A stretch of 28,012 nucleotides of DNA from Liberiplasma sp046541015 (GCA_046541015.1 JBKHEA010000019.1:1-28012); one strand, 5' to 3'. Numbered from the stretch's first letter, positions 1 through 8,909 are shown. A program made the numbers and translations. Notes: a model not told the origin generated them from the sequence alone.

Positions 1-370
1 AACCATCTTTAACTGGTGTTGGTAAATTTCCTAAAGTTGTCCCTACTTCTTGGGTAATCGCTGGATGATTTGTGCCACCATTTGAATTAAATGAAATGGT
101 TGCTTCATCAGGGTTATTTTGAACAGCTTCCCATTTAGCATAAAGAGTGGTGTTGGTACTTGGCATTGTACTTTGTGTAAATGCGTTTGTTAAATTACTG
201 TTTGTATACCACCCTTGGAAAGTGTAACCATCTTTAACTGGTGTTGGTAAATTTCCTAAAGTTGTCCCTACTTCTTGGGTAATCGCTGGATGATTTGTGC
301 CACCATTTGAATTAAATGAAATGGTTGCTTCATCGGGGTTATTTTGAACAGCTTCCCATTTAGCATAAAG
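1..370 (-). repeat. 225-bp tandem repeat (75-residue B-repeat units)
   Basis: Bases 1-145 recur at 226-370 with a single difference (a at 110, g at 335), giving a period of 225 bp, or exactly 75 codons. The repeat lies inside the left-edge lipoprotein gene and continues beyond the window. Near identity at DNA level, including third positions, points to recent duplication or gene conversion. Confidence 0.92.
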
Positions 371-646
371 TGTTGTTTCCTCTTCAATCGCCGTACTAAA
401 ATCAAACACGGTGTCAAAACTAGAATCACTATACCATCCCTCGAAAGTATGATTAGCTTTAATGGGATCTGATGGTGCTATTATAGTTGAACCCTTTTGC
501 ACGTCTATGGATTCAATTATAGAACCACCATCAACATTAAAACTAACCGTGACGGTTAATCCGTCATCATCTTGAGTTACTTCTTCACATCCACTTACTA
601 TGAAACTGAAAAACACTGTAAAAATAATCAAATAAAATGTTTTCAT
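2..646 (-). CDS. Partial surface lipoprotein with InlB-type B-repeats (runs off left edge)
   Basis: The frame opens at an ATG at 646 and stays open to the left edge, giving about 215 residues of an incomplete protein. The N-terminus is a lipoprotein signal peptide with lipobox V17-S18-G19-C20, followed by an acidic stretch (EEVTQDDDG). The rest is a chain of Listeria-Bacteroides/InlB B-repeat modules (Flg_new family), recognised by the pattern F-N-x-x-G-G, then GYTFQGWYT, then TTLYAKWE. The first module (about residues 30-90) is divergent; the next ones are 75-residue units almost identical in DNA. A GGGGAAG ribosome site lies just upstream. Such modules build stalks or adhesins on the cell surface; the function here is unknown and the C-terminal part is not visible. 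The family call is sure; the role is not. Confidence 0.88.
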   Translation of the reverse strand, partial: MKTFYLIIFTVFFSFIVSGCEEVTQDDDGLTVTVSFNVDGGSIIESIDVQKGSTIIAPSDPIKANHTFEGWYSDSSFDTVFDFSTAIEEETTLYAKWEAVQNNPDEATISFNSNGGTNHPAITQEVGTTLGNLPTPVKDGYTFQGWYTNSNLTNAFTQSTMPSTNTTLYAKWEAVQNNPDEATISFNSNGGTNHPAITQEVGTTLGNLPTPVKDG

Positions 647-676
647 TATCTTCCCCTTAATATTCAACTTACTTTA

Positions 677-705
677 AGTATAGCATCAAATCATTTTTAT
701 AACAA
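677..705 (-). promoter_or_regulatory. Promoter of the B-repeat lipoprotein gene
   Basis: On the minus strand TTGTTA (700-705) and TATACT (677-682) are separated by 17 bp, and TGC directly before the -10 makes it an extended -10. The predicted start of transcription lies about 24 bases before the ATG at 646. Confidence 0.6.
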
Positions 706-993
706 ATCGAGTTTACATCAGAAATAGATTCTCATTTTATCCTAATACTTTTAAAGGCTTTTTTTTAAAAATAGTAACTTATACTTAATTGATCGTTATC
801 ATCAAAATCCAATTGAAGACTTCTAGAACATACCCATGATACTAACTGATGATTATCAAGATTGTTTGTAAGTTAACGCAACAACTAAAACAGACTTTAG
901 GTATTTACTATGTTTTCAACTATAATCATTATATTTTTAGATGTTGATGATAAAGTTTTCTTTGAACTCAATCTATGTATAGAAATAAAAATC
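706..993. other. AT-rich intergenic stretch with no recognised gene
   Basis: Between the lipoprotein promoter and the DUF2200 terminator there is nearly 300 bp of AT-rich sequence. I see no convincing open frame with a ribosome site, no tRNA-like fold and no repeat. It separates two minus-strand units that each have their own signals. Confidence 0.5.
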
Positions 994-1022
994 AAAAAAA
1001 ACACTTTTTAATAAGTGTTTTT
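994..1022 (-). terminator. Rho-independent terminator of the DUF2200 gene
   Basis: On the minus strand a 10-bp stem (arms 1013-1022 and 997-1006, loop 1007-1012) is followed by a run of T. It overlaps the TAA stop of the DUF2200 gene by two bases. Confidence 0.82.
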
Positions 1023-1368
1023 ACTTTAATAAAGATTCAAGCTTTTTCCCTTTATAGCGTTCATCAATTAACTTATCAAGTATTCTAATTTTTTTCATCG
1101 TTTCATCTTCGATGGTTTCTATTTTAACGCCACAAATGTTGCCTTTTATTTCACTGGCTAAAGGGTTAAATGCTTTGGCATTATTTATAAATGTCTCTAC
1201 GTCTATATCGTTATTTAAAGTATCATTTAGACTTTCTTGGTCGTACCCTAAAAGCCATTCAATTATGCTTTGGACATCCCTTTCAGGATACCCCTTTTTT
1301 TCTAGTTTTTTAACATAAAGTAAATAGATCTTTGAAAACGGCATTGAATAGAGCTTTGGTTTGTCCAT
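1021..1368 (-). CDS. DUF2200 family protein
   Basis: A 115-residue soluble protein matching the DUF2200 family end to end: the opening KPKLYSMPFSKIYLLYV, a central WLLGYDQ, the FNPLAS...ICGV segment, and the C-terminal IRILDKLIDE. The biochemical function of this family is unknown; no signal peptide or membrane segment is seen, so it is probably cytosolic. I chose the ATG at 1368 because GGAGGG lies three bases upstream. A start six codons earlier (1386) is open but has only a weak ribosome site, and its codons would cover the GGAGGG itself. It is a single-gene unit with its own terminator, divergent from the AI-2E gene. Confidence 0.88.
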   Translation of the reverse strand: MDKPKLYSMPFSKIYLLYVKKLEKKGYPERDVQSIIEWLLGYDQESLNDTLNNDIDVETFINNAKAFNPLASEIKGNICGVKIETIEDETMKKIRILDKLIDERYKGKKLESLLK

Positions 1369-1371
1369 AAA

Positions 1372-1377
1372 CCCTCC
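1372..1377 (-). promoter_or_regulatory. Ribosome binding site deciding the DUF2200 start
   Basis: GGAGGG on the minus strand lies three bases before the ATG at 1366-1368. This favours the 115-residue form over the 121-residue reading that begins at 1386. The spacing is short, so the choice is likely rather than certain. Confidence 0.55.
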
Positions 1378-1413
1378 AAAATTCATTATTTTTCTTTAAT
1401 TGGCTTGAACTAA

Positions 1414-1432
1414 TGATATAATAAGTATACCA
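1414..1432. promoter_or_regulatory. Back-to-back divergent extended -10 promoters
   Basis: On the plus strand TGATATAAT (1414-1422) is an extended -10 about 30 bases before the AI-2E start codon. On the minus strand TGGTATACT (plus positions 1424-1432) is an extended -10 for the DUF2200 gene. The two lie one base apart, so polymerase binding for one gene would hinder the other. Neither has a good -35 element. Confidence 0.5.
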
Positions 1433-1451
1433 TACAATTTGAGGTGAAAAG

Positions 1452-2600
1452 ATGAAACTAGAAAAAGAAGCGCTTATAAAAATTCTTCTAATCGTTTCGA
1501 TTATAACAATTTTTATTATAGGCTTTACACAATTTAAAACCTTAACGGGTGATTTTTTAGAAAACTTTTATAACGCTATAAAAAGTGTTGTGATTCCATT
1601 TTCCATTGCGTTTTTACTTAGCTTTATTATTGGACCTCTTGCTAAGTTAATTGAAAGAAAATTGAAGTTCAAAGAAAGCATTAGTATCATTACAGCTATT
1701 ATTATAGGCTTACTACTGATTGTTGGGTTACTTAGCATTACAGTAAGTTTTATTATTGTTCAAATCGGATCAATGATTGTAAGTATAGCTGATCAAATTG
1801 ATGAAGGTGTTTTACAAAATATTTTAGATCAAGCAGTTAGTATAGTGAGTGAATATTTTGATACAGGGACACTCAATGATTATTTAAGCAATCTAGAGGA
1901 TTCAGATTTTAATTATCAAGATCTCTTTGATTTAGCCATTGGTGTATTCCTCTTTATTTTTAACATCACAACAAGTGTGATTCACTTTGTCTTTACTGTA
2001 GTTTTAACCCCAGTGTTTATGTATTATTTAATTAAAGACCGTAACCAAGTCTTCTCAAGTTTAGGCAAATTATTCCCTAAAAAATCTCAAAAACATTTAA
2101 AGATTTTAGCTAAAGAAAGCGACAATGTCATTAGAGGTTATTTCTTAGGTCATGGTCAGGTTATGATTTTTATTGCGGTGTTCTTTATGATTACTTATAG
2201 TATTTTAAGTTTCTTTATCCCTAATTTTAGTGTCGTCTATGCGATTTTATTTGCGCTGGTGATGGGCATGTTTAGTATAATCCCTTATTTAGGGGTATGG
2301 ATTAGTATGTCGATGCCAATCACACTCTTTTTAACTCTTTATTTAGAAAACGGCAGTGATGATTATATTTATCTTGTGGGTATTGTGATGATTTTACTAC
2401 TTAATGTTTTAGAAGAAATGATTGAAAGTAGTTTAGTCCAACCTAAAATTTTCTCTAAACAAGTCCACATTCATCCGCTTGCGGTATTAAGTAGTTTTAT
2501 CTTCTTTGGTGGGATGTTTGGACTCGTTGGTGTCATTTTAGCAGTCCCATTAGCGGGGATTATCAAAAGTGCTTACGCTTACTTAAAGGAGCTTAAATAA
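1452..2600 (+). CDS. AI-2E family transporter (PF01594)
   Basis: A 382-residue integral membrane protein with the layout of the AI-2E/YdiK/PerM family: two N-terminal helices (about 8-60), a further helix pair, a soluble loop (about 110-165), and a C-terminal block of helices with the conserved stretch IPYLGVWISM (about residues 276-285) and QPKIFSKQVHIHPLAVL. Members are secondary transporters or exporters, in some bacteria Na+/H+ antiporters; substrate cannot be told from sequence and autoinducer transport should not be assumed. GAGGTG precedes the ATG by about eight bases. It forms a two-gene unit with the CPBP protease gene, one base downstream. Confidence 0.9.
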   Translation: MKLEKEALIKILLIVSIITIFIIGFTQFKTLTGDFLENFYNAIKSVVIPFSIAFLLSFIIGPLAKLIERKLKFKESISIITAIIIGLLLIVGLLSITVSFIIVQIGSMIVSIADQIDEGVLQNILDQAVSIVSEYFDTGTLNDYLSNLEDSDFNYQDLFDLAIGVFLFIFNITTSVIHFVFTVVLTPVFMYYLIKDRNQVFSSLGKLFPKKSQKHLKILAKESDNVIRGYFLGHGQVMIFIAVFFMITYSILSFFIPNFSVVYAILFALVMGMFSIIPYLGVWISMSMPITLFLTLYLENGSDDYIYLVGIVMILLLNVLEEMIESSLVQPKIFSKQVHIHPLAVLSSFIFFGGMFGLVGVILAVPLAGIIKSAYAYLKELK

Positions 2601-2601
2601 C

Positions 2602-3426
2602 ATGAAACCATGGCTTAAATATACGCTTATGTTAGTAGCGATCGCACTGATTTATGGTACGATTACTGGTACATACATTATGGTTGTTAGTTTTTTAAAA
2701 GTCTTTTCTGGTGAGATTACTGGTGGGGAAAGTCCTTTAGAACTTGCGCAAATATTAGGTAATCATTTAGTCATTAGTTTAATTCTTGCGCAAGTGATTA
2801 CAACTTATCTAATTTATATCCTTGTAAAAAAAGAAGGGTTTGCCTCTAGTTTATATATTAAACCACTCTCAGTAAAACATAGTATTTTAGCCGTTCTTTT
2901 AGGCATTGCAGCCTTGCAACTTTCTACCCTAATTATCACAGGGTTATCTATTTTATTTCCTAATCAAGTAGCCCTTTATATAGAAAACGCAGAAGGGTTA
3001 ACTAGCGCAAATATCATTTTAGTAGTGATTAGTATTGGTTTATTCGCACCTATTTTTGAAGAACTTTTCTTAAGAGGATTATTCTTTAGATATTTTGATA
3101 CCTTGTTAAGTCCTAAATGGCTAATCTTTCTAAGTGCGCTTGCCTTTGCAATCTTTCACGCTAATTTTATTCAAGGCGCATTTGCCTTTACTGCTGGATT
3201 AGTCATGGCTTATGCTTTTTACTTAACAAAAAATATCCTTGTCCCAATTCTTATTCATCTAGGTCATAATTTATTTAGTGTTTTCCTTAGTTTAGATTTT
3301 GCGGTCGATATTCAAAGTCGCTACCCTTTAATGAATACACTTATCTTAGTTTTAGGCATCCTATTTATTCCAATTTTACTACTTTACTTTAAACAAGAAA
3401 CAAAAAAAATAATGATCTCACCATAG
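2602..3426 (+). CDS. CPBP family intramembrane glutamic endopeptidase
   Basis: A 274-residue polytopic membrane protein carrying the Abi/CPBP (CAAX protease and bacteriocin-processing) motifs: EELFLRG with E153, E154 and R158, FHANF with H186, and HLGHN with H219 and N223. These residues form the intramembrane active site in the family (Rce1-like). Bacterial members process peptides, give bacteriocin self-immunity or have unknown roles; nothing nearby names a substrate. The start lies one base after the stop of the AI-2E gene, with AAAGGAG inside the end of that gene, so the two are co-transcribed and probably translationally coupled. The 3' end is embedded in a bidirectional terminator. Confidence 0.9.
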   Translation: MKPWLKYTLMLVAIALIYGTITGTYIMVVSFLKVFSGEITGGESPLELAQILGNHLVISLILAQVITTYLIYILVKKEGFASSLYIKPLSVKHSILAVLLGIAALQLSTLIITGLSILFPNQVALYIENAEGLTSANIILVVISIGLFAPIFEELFLRGLFFRYFDTLLSPKWLIFLSALAFAIFHANFIQGAFAFTAGLVMAYAFYLTKNILVPILIHLGHNLFSVFLSLDFAVDIQSRYPLMNTLILVLGILFIPILLLYFKQETKKIMISP

Positions 3427-3445
3427 CGTGAGATCATTTTTTTAT
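3403..3445. terminator. Bidirectional terminator between convergent genes
   Basis: A perfect 11-bp stem (arms 3411-3421 and 3428-3438, loop 3422-3427) is flanked by a run of A on the left and a run of T on the right, so it terminates on both strands. It contains the stop codon of the CPBP gene and the TGA stop of the GH13 gene. Confidence 0.9.
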
Positions 3446-5068
3446 AATAACCGCTTCAAACGGTCTTAATTGGTTTTCTTTAACGTCTTGATAGTTTGAA
3501 AGTAGCGTTTTTCCTTGAGTTAAAGATTGGTTTAGATTATAGTTAATGGTTTTATTTTGATGGTTTAATATGATAATCAAAGTTTTTCCGTTATACGAGC
3601 GTTCATAATGATAGACATTTTTTTTAGAAGGTATTTTTTTAAATGCGCCGTAAATAAGGCTCGGTTCTTGTTTTCTTAAAGCGATTAAGGCTTTATAGTA
3701 ATTCAGTAAACTATTCTGATTTTTTAAGGCATCTTTAATATTAAGGGTTTTAAAGTTTGAATTTAAATTAATCCATGGGGTGTGCGTTGAAAAGCCAGCG
3801 TTTGGCGTACTATCCCACTGAACGGGGGTTCTTGCGTTATCCCGACTCATTTTATGGATTTTTTTCATCATTCGCTTATGGGTAAATTTAAAGGTTTTTC
3901 TCCCTAAAATATAAACGTTTTTAGTTTCTACATCACGGTAATCATCTAGCGAATCAAAACGAACATTTGTCATACCGAGTTCTTGACCTTGATAAATAAA
4001 AGGAATGCCTTTTAAGGTGAAAATTAAAGTAGCTAATAAACTACCTGATTCAAAGTGATAGTGTTCATCGCCAAAGCGACTAATACTTCTTGGTTGATCA
4101 TGATTTTCTAAGTAAATGGCGTTTAAGCCTTGTGAACCTATTGCCTCTTGCCAATCATATAAGACCTTTTTTAGTTTATAGGCTTTAAATTTTTTGATAA
4201 ACCATTTATAAAAATTATCAACGCCCATATGATCAAAATGAAAGACCATATCTAATTCTTTTCGTTTAGGGGCAATGTAATTTAAGGCATCGTCTTTTGA
4301 TACAAACACACATTCACCAATGGTAACCATGTCATAGTGGCTAAAAAGGTCTTCGTGTAGCCTACGTAAAATGCGATGACTTTTAGGATGCGATAAATAG
4401 TGTTCAATGCCTTTTAAGGCAATTCTCATGCGACCGTTTTTAAACTGACTATCTTTACCGATTAAGTTGATAACATCCATTCTAAACCCATCAACACCTA
4501 AATCTAAGTAATATTTAATCATCGTTTTAATCGTTTGATACACGGTTTCATTATCCCAGTTTAAATCAGGTTGGTCTTGACTAAATATATGTAAATAATA
4601 TTCATCGGTCTCTTTAGTCTTACTCCAAGCAGATCCAGTAAAGAAGGCTGTCCAGTTATTAGGGGGTTTACGTCCATTTTTCAACCCTTTTTTCCATAGG
4701 TAAAAATCACGTTTTGGATTATCTAAACTTTGTTTACTTTCTAAAAACCAAGGATGTTCACTAGATGTATGATTAATAACTAAATCCATAATCAGTAATA
4801 TATTAGCCTCATGAAGTTTTTCGATTAACGTTTTTAAATCATCCAATGAACCAAACATTGGATGCACTTTATAATAATCACTTATATCATACCCATTATC
4901 TTTCATTGGTGAAAGATAAATGGGGCTTAACCAAACTGCATTAATACCTAAATTTACTAAATAGGGGATTTTTTCAATAATCCCTTGAATATCTCCGATG
5001 CCATCGCCGCTTGCATCATAAAAACTTTTCGGATAAATTTGATAAAAAATTAAAGCTTCTTTATCCAT
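3434..5068 (-). CDS. GH13 alpha-glucosidase (oligo-1,6-glucosidase/dextran glucosidase type)
   Basis: A 544-residue cytoplasmic enzyme of the alpha-amylase superfamily, length typical for subfamily GH13_31 or close relatives. The four conserved regions are clear: DLVINH (95-100), GFRMDVI with nucleophile D198, TIGECVF with acid/base E252, and ENHDQPR with D324. QPDLNW (166-171) and QGQE (360-363) also fit. V199, directly after the nucleophile, is the residue associated in this group with cleavage of alpha-1,6 links, but trehalose-6-phosphate hydrolases share it, so the substrate stays open. It overlaps the symporter gene by eight bases, with AGGAGGGG upstream, and ends the second operon at a terminator using a TGA stop. 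Confidence 0.88.
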   Translation of the reverse strand: MDKEALIFYQIYPKSFYDASGDGIGDIQGIIEKIPYLVNLGINAVWLSPIYLSPMKDNGYDISDYYKVHPMFGSLDDLKTLIEKLHEANILLIMDLVINHTSSEHPWFLESKQSLDNPKRDFYLWKKGLKNGRKPPNNWTAFFTGSAWSKTKETDEYYLHIFSQDQPDLNWDNETVYQTIKTMIKYYLDLGVDGFRMDVINLIGKDSQFKNGRMRIALKGIEHYLSHPKSHRILRRLHEDLFSHYDMVTIGECVFVSKDDALNYIAPKRKELDMVFHFDHMGVDNFYKWFIKKFKAYKLKKVLYDWQEAIGSQGLNAIYLENHDQPRSISRFGDEHYHFESGSLLATLIFTLKGIPFIYQGQELGMTNVRFDSLDDYRDVETKNVYILGRKTFKFTHKRMMKKIHKMSRDNARTPVQWDSTPNAGFSTHTPWINLNSNFKTLNIKDALKNQNSLLNYYKALIALRKQEPSLIYGAFKKIPSKKNVYHYERSYNGKTLIIILNHQNKTINYNLNQSLTQGKTLLSNYQDVKENQLRPFEAVIIKK

Positions 5069-6410
5069 TTAACCCCTCCTTGCGGGCATTGATTTCTAAA
5101 ACGCATGCTCGTTGAGCATCTTCGGTAAAATTATATTTAAGCATTGGAAAAATGCTAAGTAAACAACCAATCCCTGGGAAGATGGTTACAAAGAGAAAAA
5201 TCATGTTAAGGGTACTTGCATTGGCATCGGTTGGAAGCATATTTTCTACATAGCCACTTAAGCTAAGCATAACGCCCAACATAAAACTCGTTAATGCCCC
5301 CGTTACTTTGAAAAAGAACGTTTGTCCAGCAAAACAAATCCCTTCAGCACGCTTGCCGGTTTTATGTTCTAAATAATCAATACTATCTGCGATCATACTC
5401 GTTTGTAAGACATTAAAAAATCCCATTGATAGTGATGTGATAAATAACATAACCACAAATAAAATAAAAACATCATACCCAATAAAATACATGATAAAAT
5501 AAGTGATTGCGCCAAATAAACTTGTGGCAATGAAAACATTTTTCTTTCCAAATTTAGCGGTTAAAAAGGGTGTCATAAACATTGCGACAATCATTGAAAG
5601 GATAAGTACAGCGCCTAATATAGAAAATAATTCTAAGTTTAATAAATTGTATTCTGCAAAATATGGCCCAGCAACTTGAGCACTAAAACGCGTAAACCCT
5701 AATAAACTGGCAATCATGATAATGATTAAAGGTTTATTCATTTTTAAAAGCTTGATATTATCTTTTAAAGTGATTTTATCAGCATCAATACTTGATCTTT
5801 CTTTGGTATTAAAAAACGCTAAGAAAAATAAGATGCCACCTACCATACTTATGATGACTGAAGTAAGTAAATACCCTTGTGCGCGGTCATTTTTACCAAA
5901 TGCTTCAATGATTAAAGGTGCACCAATAATCACAAGACCAGTCCCAATCATCGTCATAATCCTTGTGAATGAAATCAGTTTTGTACGCGCAAGTGAATCA
6001 GGACTCATCGCTGCGCTTAACCCCCAGTAAGGTACATCACCTAAGGTATAAACCATCCCCCATAATATGTAAGTAACATACATATAAATAATCTTTATTG
6101 TAAGGCTTGCGTCAAATGCGGTAAAGATTAATACCGAAAGTATCATAATTGGTAATGGAGCAATCAGTAAATAAGGTCTTAATTTCCCAAATCGCGTTTT
6201 CGTGTTATCAACGATTGTTCCCATTAAAATATCATTAAACGCATCCCATGTTTTTGCGATCATAAACATAAGCCCTGCAATCCAAGATGGAATCCCAAAA
6301 ACACTCGTATAAAATAGGAGTAAAAATGACATTTGATAAGCGTAAATCATGTTTTGTCCAAACCCTGCAAATGCGTATGACCAAGATTCTTTTCTCGTTA
6401 TGGTTTCCAT
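5061..6410 (-). CDS. GPH family (MelB-like) glycoside:cation symporter
   Basis: A 449-residue membrane protein with about twelve helices. The N-terminal block KTWDAFNDILMGTIVDNTKT and the following RFGKLRPYLL are the signature of the glycoside-pentoside-hexuronide:cation symporter family. D56 and D60 correspond to MelB Asp55 and Asp59, which bind cation and sugar. It therefore probably imports a small glycoside driven by Na+ or H+. Its ATG directly follows the TAG of the upstream GH3 gene, and the next gene (GH13) overlaps its end. The substrate is presumably a glucoside cleaved by one of these two enzymes, which is inference from order only. Confidence 0.88.
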   Translation of the reverse strand: METITRKESWSYAFAGFGQNMIYAYQMSFLLLFYTSVFGIPSWIAGLMFMIAKTWDAFNDILMGTIVDNTKTRFGKLRPYLLIAPLPIMILSVLIFTAFDASLTIKIIYMYVTYILWGMVYTLGDVPYWGLSAAMSPDSLARTKLISFTRIMTMIGTGLVIIGAPLIIEAFGKNDRAQGYLLTSVIISMVGGILFFLAFFNTKERSSIDADKITLKDNIKLLKMNKPLIIIMIASLLGFTRFSAQVAGPYFAEYNLLNLELFSILGAVLILSMIVAMFMTPFLTAKFGKKNVFIATSLFGAITYFIMYFIGYDVFILFVVMLFITSLSMGFFNVLQTSMIADSIDYLEHKTGKRAEGICFAGQTFFFKVTGALTSFMLGVMLSLSGYVENMLPTDANASTLNMIFLFVTIFPGIGCLLSIFPMLKYNFTEDAQRACVLEINARKEGLNG

Positions 6411-8789
6411 CTATACCCTCTTAAAAATAAATTTATGTATGGCTTTAAAATAATGTTTATTCATCCATTCAACCATCGCACTTGCCATGTGAAGTTTAAA
6501 AGCGCCTTCACTCATAAATACTAAACTCCTTAAAGGCATCATTTCAAACATTTCTAAAAACATGCGTTGACTGGATGCATCATTAGGCAATCGCTTTTTT
6601 AACATACTAAACGCTTTATCGTAAAGTTTTTTACCATACTTATTGACTTTAATTTCGCTAAGTGGGGTATTTAATGTAAATTCGCATGGTTTAATCGGTT
6701 TAATCGAACGGTCTAAAATGATTCTAAAGCTTTCATGGGTAAATCTACCACGTTCGATTTTAAGATGTTTGTAACAACATTCACGCAAGTCACGTTCTGG
6801 TAATTTAGTGACGGCATATTTACTGGTGAGTTTTAAAGTGTCTTTTAAGCGAATATCTTGGCTTGAAGCGCCAATATAAATCGTGTAATCTAATTCTTCT
6901 ATTTCAAATCGGTAAGTATCACGGTTAAAATAGGCAAAGTCTTGTCGGTTTAATTTAAAGGTGACACTTTTTTCTTCATTGGCTAATAGGTGGACTTTCT
7001 TAAAGCCTCTTAAACGTTTCACTTCTTTATAGATTGTTTCTTTACTACCAATATAAAGTTGAACCACTTCTTTTCCTGCCATATCACCAGTATTTCTAAC
7101 CTTGAGTGATACACTAATTTCATCACAGTCTGTACATGCATGATGCGATAAAGTTAAATCAGAATAACTAAATGTTGTATAGCTTAACCCAAATCCAAAC
7201 GGGAAAAGCACGGCTTTTTCCATGCGTTCATAAAATCTATAACCAACAAAAATACTTTCTTGATAAAAACTCATATAAGGATCAATCCCATAAAAACCTA
7301 CTGGGACATCTTTAAGTGAAATTGGGAAGGTTTCTGCGAGTTTTCCACTTGGATTGGTTAGTCCGTATAAGATTCTTGCGATGCTTAACCCTCCTGCTTG
7401 ACCAGGTAAATAAGCATTTAACAAAGCATTAATTTGGCCTAAAAAAGGCATCACAACCGGGCTACCTGTAAAAAGCACGCTAATGATAGGTAATTTATAC
7501 TGACTTATTAACTCAATGACATCAACTTGATTTTTAGGTATATGTAAATGAATTCTATCAAAGCCTTCAGACTCAAAAATTTCAGGGAGTCCTATGGTTA
7601 GTAATACTTTATCATAGTTATTGATGGTTTCTAAAATGACATTTTTCCCGTCTTCTTCAATGGTTTCACCATCCAGACTATATAAAGGACAATAAGTATA
7701 GTTAATATCCATTTTATCTAAAGCGTCTAAAATATTGGTCACTTTAGTTGGATTAATTTTAGAACTGCCTGCCCCTTGAAAACGCATCGATTCTGCGAAA
7801 GGACCAATCACTAATATTTTTTCTTCTAATTTTAAAGGTAATGCCCCATCATTTTTAAGTAAAACCATGCTTTCTTCAGCTGCACGCATCGCAAGTTGAT
7901 CTTGCGATTCTAAATCGACTTCACTAAGCGGTTCTTTTTTCTTATCGATGAGATTAAGTAAATTATTAACCGCTTGATCAAGCGCTTTTTCGACGCGTTT
8001 ATCTTTTTTTGCGGCTTTATAGATTAACTGATCATTAATCCCATGACTAGATGGCATCTCTAAATCAAGGGTCGCTTTTAAGCCTAAAACACGATCATTT
8101 ACTGCGCCCCAATCTGATAAAATCAGGCCATTAAAACCATAATCTTTTCTTAAAATATCATGTAATAATTTCTTATGTTCACTCGTATAGATTCCGTTTA
8201 ATTTATTATATGAAGTCATCACAGCATAGGGTTTTGATTCGGTCACGGCAATGCGAAAACCTTCTAAATATATTTCATGAAGGGCACGTTCATCAATAAT
8301 CGAATCATTCACCATGCGGTAATATTCTTGATTGTTTGCGACAAAGTGCTTTAAACAAGCGCCTACCCCCATCGATTGAATCCCTAAAACCATGTTTTTA
8401 GCTAATTTTCCACTTAAATAAGGGTCTTCACTAAAATACTCAAAATTACGACCACAAAGGGGATGTCTTTTAATATTCATGCCAGGTCCTAATACAAGTT
8501 GAACATCTAAAAACCTTGCGTGTTCACCAATGGCTTCCCCAACTTGAGCTAATAAACTTTCATCAAAACTACTTGCGAGTGTTACAGCTGGTGGAAAGCA
8601 TACTGCAGGAACACTTTCATTCATCCCCATACCCACTTGATTGATTTCTTTTCGTAATCCATGTGGCCCATCACACATGAAAATACTATCAATGTTTTTT
8701 TCTTTGATGGCTTTTGTTTCCCATAAGTTTTTTCCTGAACAAAGCGATGCTTTTTCTTTTAACGTTAGTGTTTTTATACGTTCATCCAT
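6411..8789 (-). CDS. GH3 beta-glucosidase with fibronectin-III-like domain and C-terminal tail
   Basis: A 792-residue enzyme without signal peptide, hence cytoplasmic. The GH3 N-terminal domain (about 5-280) has GLILSDW with nucleophile D226 and the KH pair at 147-148. The C-terminal sandwich domain (about 300-530) carries ESEGFDR with likely acid/base E408. A fibronectin-III-like domain follows (about 550-650). A tail of some 130 residues containing MMPLRSLVFMSEGAF is, as I recall, shared by many Firmicutes GH3 enzymes. It should release terminal glucose from beta-glucosides or oligoglucans. It is first gene of the second operon, with GGGAGG before the ATG, and touches the symporter gene, so it may act on what that symporter imports. 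Confidence 0.9.
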   Translation of the reverse strand: MDERIKTLTLKEKASLCSGKNLWETKAIKEKNIDSIFMCDGPHGLRKEINQVGMGMNESVPAVCFPPAVTLASSFDESLLAQVGEAIGEHARFLDVQLVLGPGMNIKRHPLCGRNFEYFSEDPYLSGKLAKNMVLGIQSMGVGACLKHFVANNQEYYRMVNDSIIDERALHEIYLEGFRIAVTESKPYAVMTSYNKLNGIYTSEHKKLLHDILRKDYGFNGLILSDWGAVNDRVLGLKATLDLEMPSSHGINDQLIYKAAKKDKRVEKALDQAVNNLLNLIDKKKEPLSEVDLESQDQLAMRAAEESMVLLKNDGALPLKLEEKILVIGPFAESMRFQGAGSSKINPTKVTNILDALDKMDINYTYCPLYSLDGETIEEDGKNVILETINNYDKVLLTIGLPEIFESEGFDRIHLHIPKNQVDVIELISQYKLPIISVLFTGSPVVMPFLGQINALLNAYLPGQAGGLSIARILYGLTNPSGKLAETFPISLKDVPVGFYGIDPYMSFYQESIFVGYRFYERMEKAVLFPFGFGLSYTTFSYSDLTLSHHACTDCDEISVSLKVRNTGDMAGKEVVQLYIGSKETIYKEVKRLRGFKKVHLLANEEKSVTFKLNRQDFAYFNRDTYRFEIEELDYTIYIGASSQDIRLKDTLKLTSKYAVTKLPERDLRECCYKHLKIERGRFTHESFRIILDRSIKPIKPCEFTLNTPLSEIKVNKYGKKLYDKAFSMLKKRLPNDASSQRMFLEMFEMMPLRSLVFMSEGAFKLHMASAMVEWMNKHYFKAIHKFIFKRV

Positions 8790-8811
8790 ATTAAAACCTC
8801 CCTTTAGGTTT

Positions 8812-8840
8812 ATTATAGAAGATAAAGAGTTGATTAGAAA
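8812..8840 (-). promoter_or_regulatory. Promoter of the GH3-symporter-GH13 operon
   Basis: On the minus strand TATAAT (8812-8817) lies 22 bases before the ATG at 8789. The best -35 at 17-bp spacing (TTTCTA, 8835-8840) is weak. Because a terminator lies just upstream, a promoter is needed here. No clear operator is seen; TTGATTA at 8830-8836 and its inverse at 8856-8862 form only a loose inverted repeat. Confidence 0.5.
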
Positions 8841-8880
8841 GAAAATAAAGTGTTTTAATCAAAAATTCATAATCTTTATA

Positions 8881-8909
8881 AATAAAAAATGGTTGACTCG
8901 TCAACCATT
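8881..8909 (-). terminator. Terminator ending the long glucan operon
   Basis: On the minus strand a perfect 10-bp stem (arms 8900-8909 and 8888-8897, two unpaired bases between) is followed by TTTTTTATT. It lies about 90 bases after the TGA of the GH3 gene at 8997 and separates it from the next operon. Confidence 0.82.

Noticed and set aside
1..370. CRISPR-like direct repeats
   Set aside because: The period is 225 bp, the frame is open throughout, and the units encode a known B-repeat; there are no spacers.
1452..2600. Quorum-sensing (AI-2) exporter role for the AI-2E family gene
   Set aside because: The family name is historical; no luxS or other quorum-sensing gene is near and members have other transport roles.
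3434..3436. TGA read as Trp (Mycoplasma code)
   Set aside because: Trp is encoded by TGG in all proteins, and TGA ends the GH13 and the BglX-like GH3 genes at the expected family length, so TGA is a stop.
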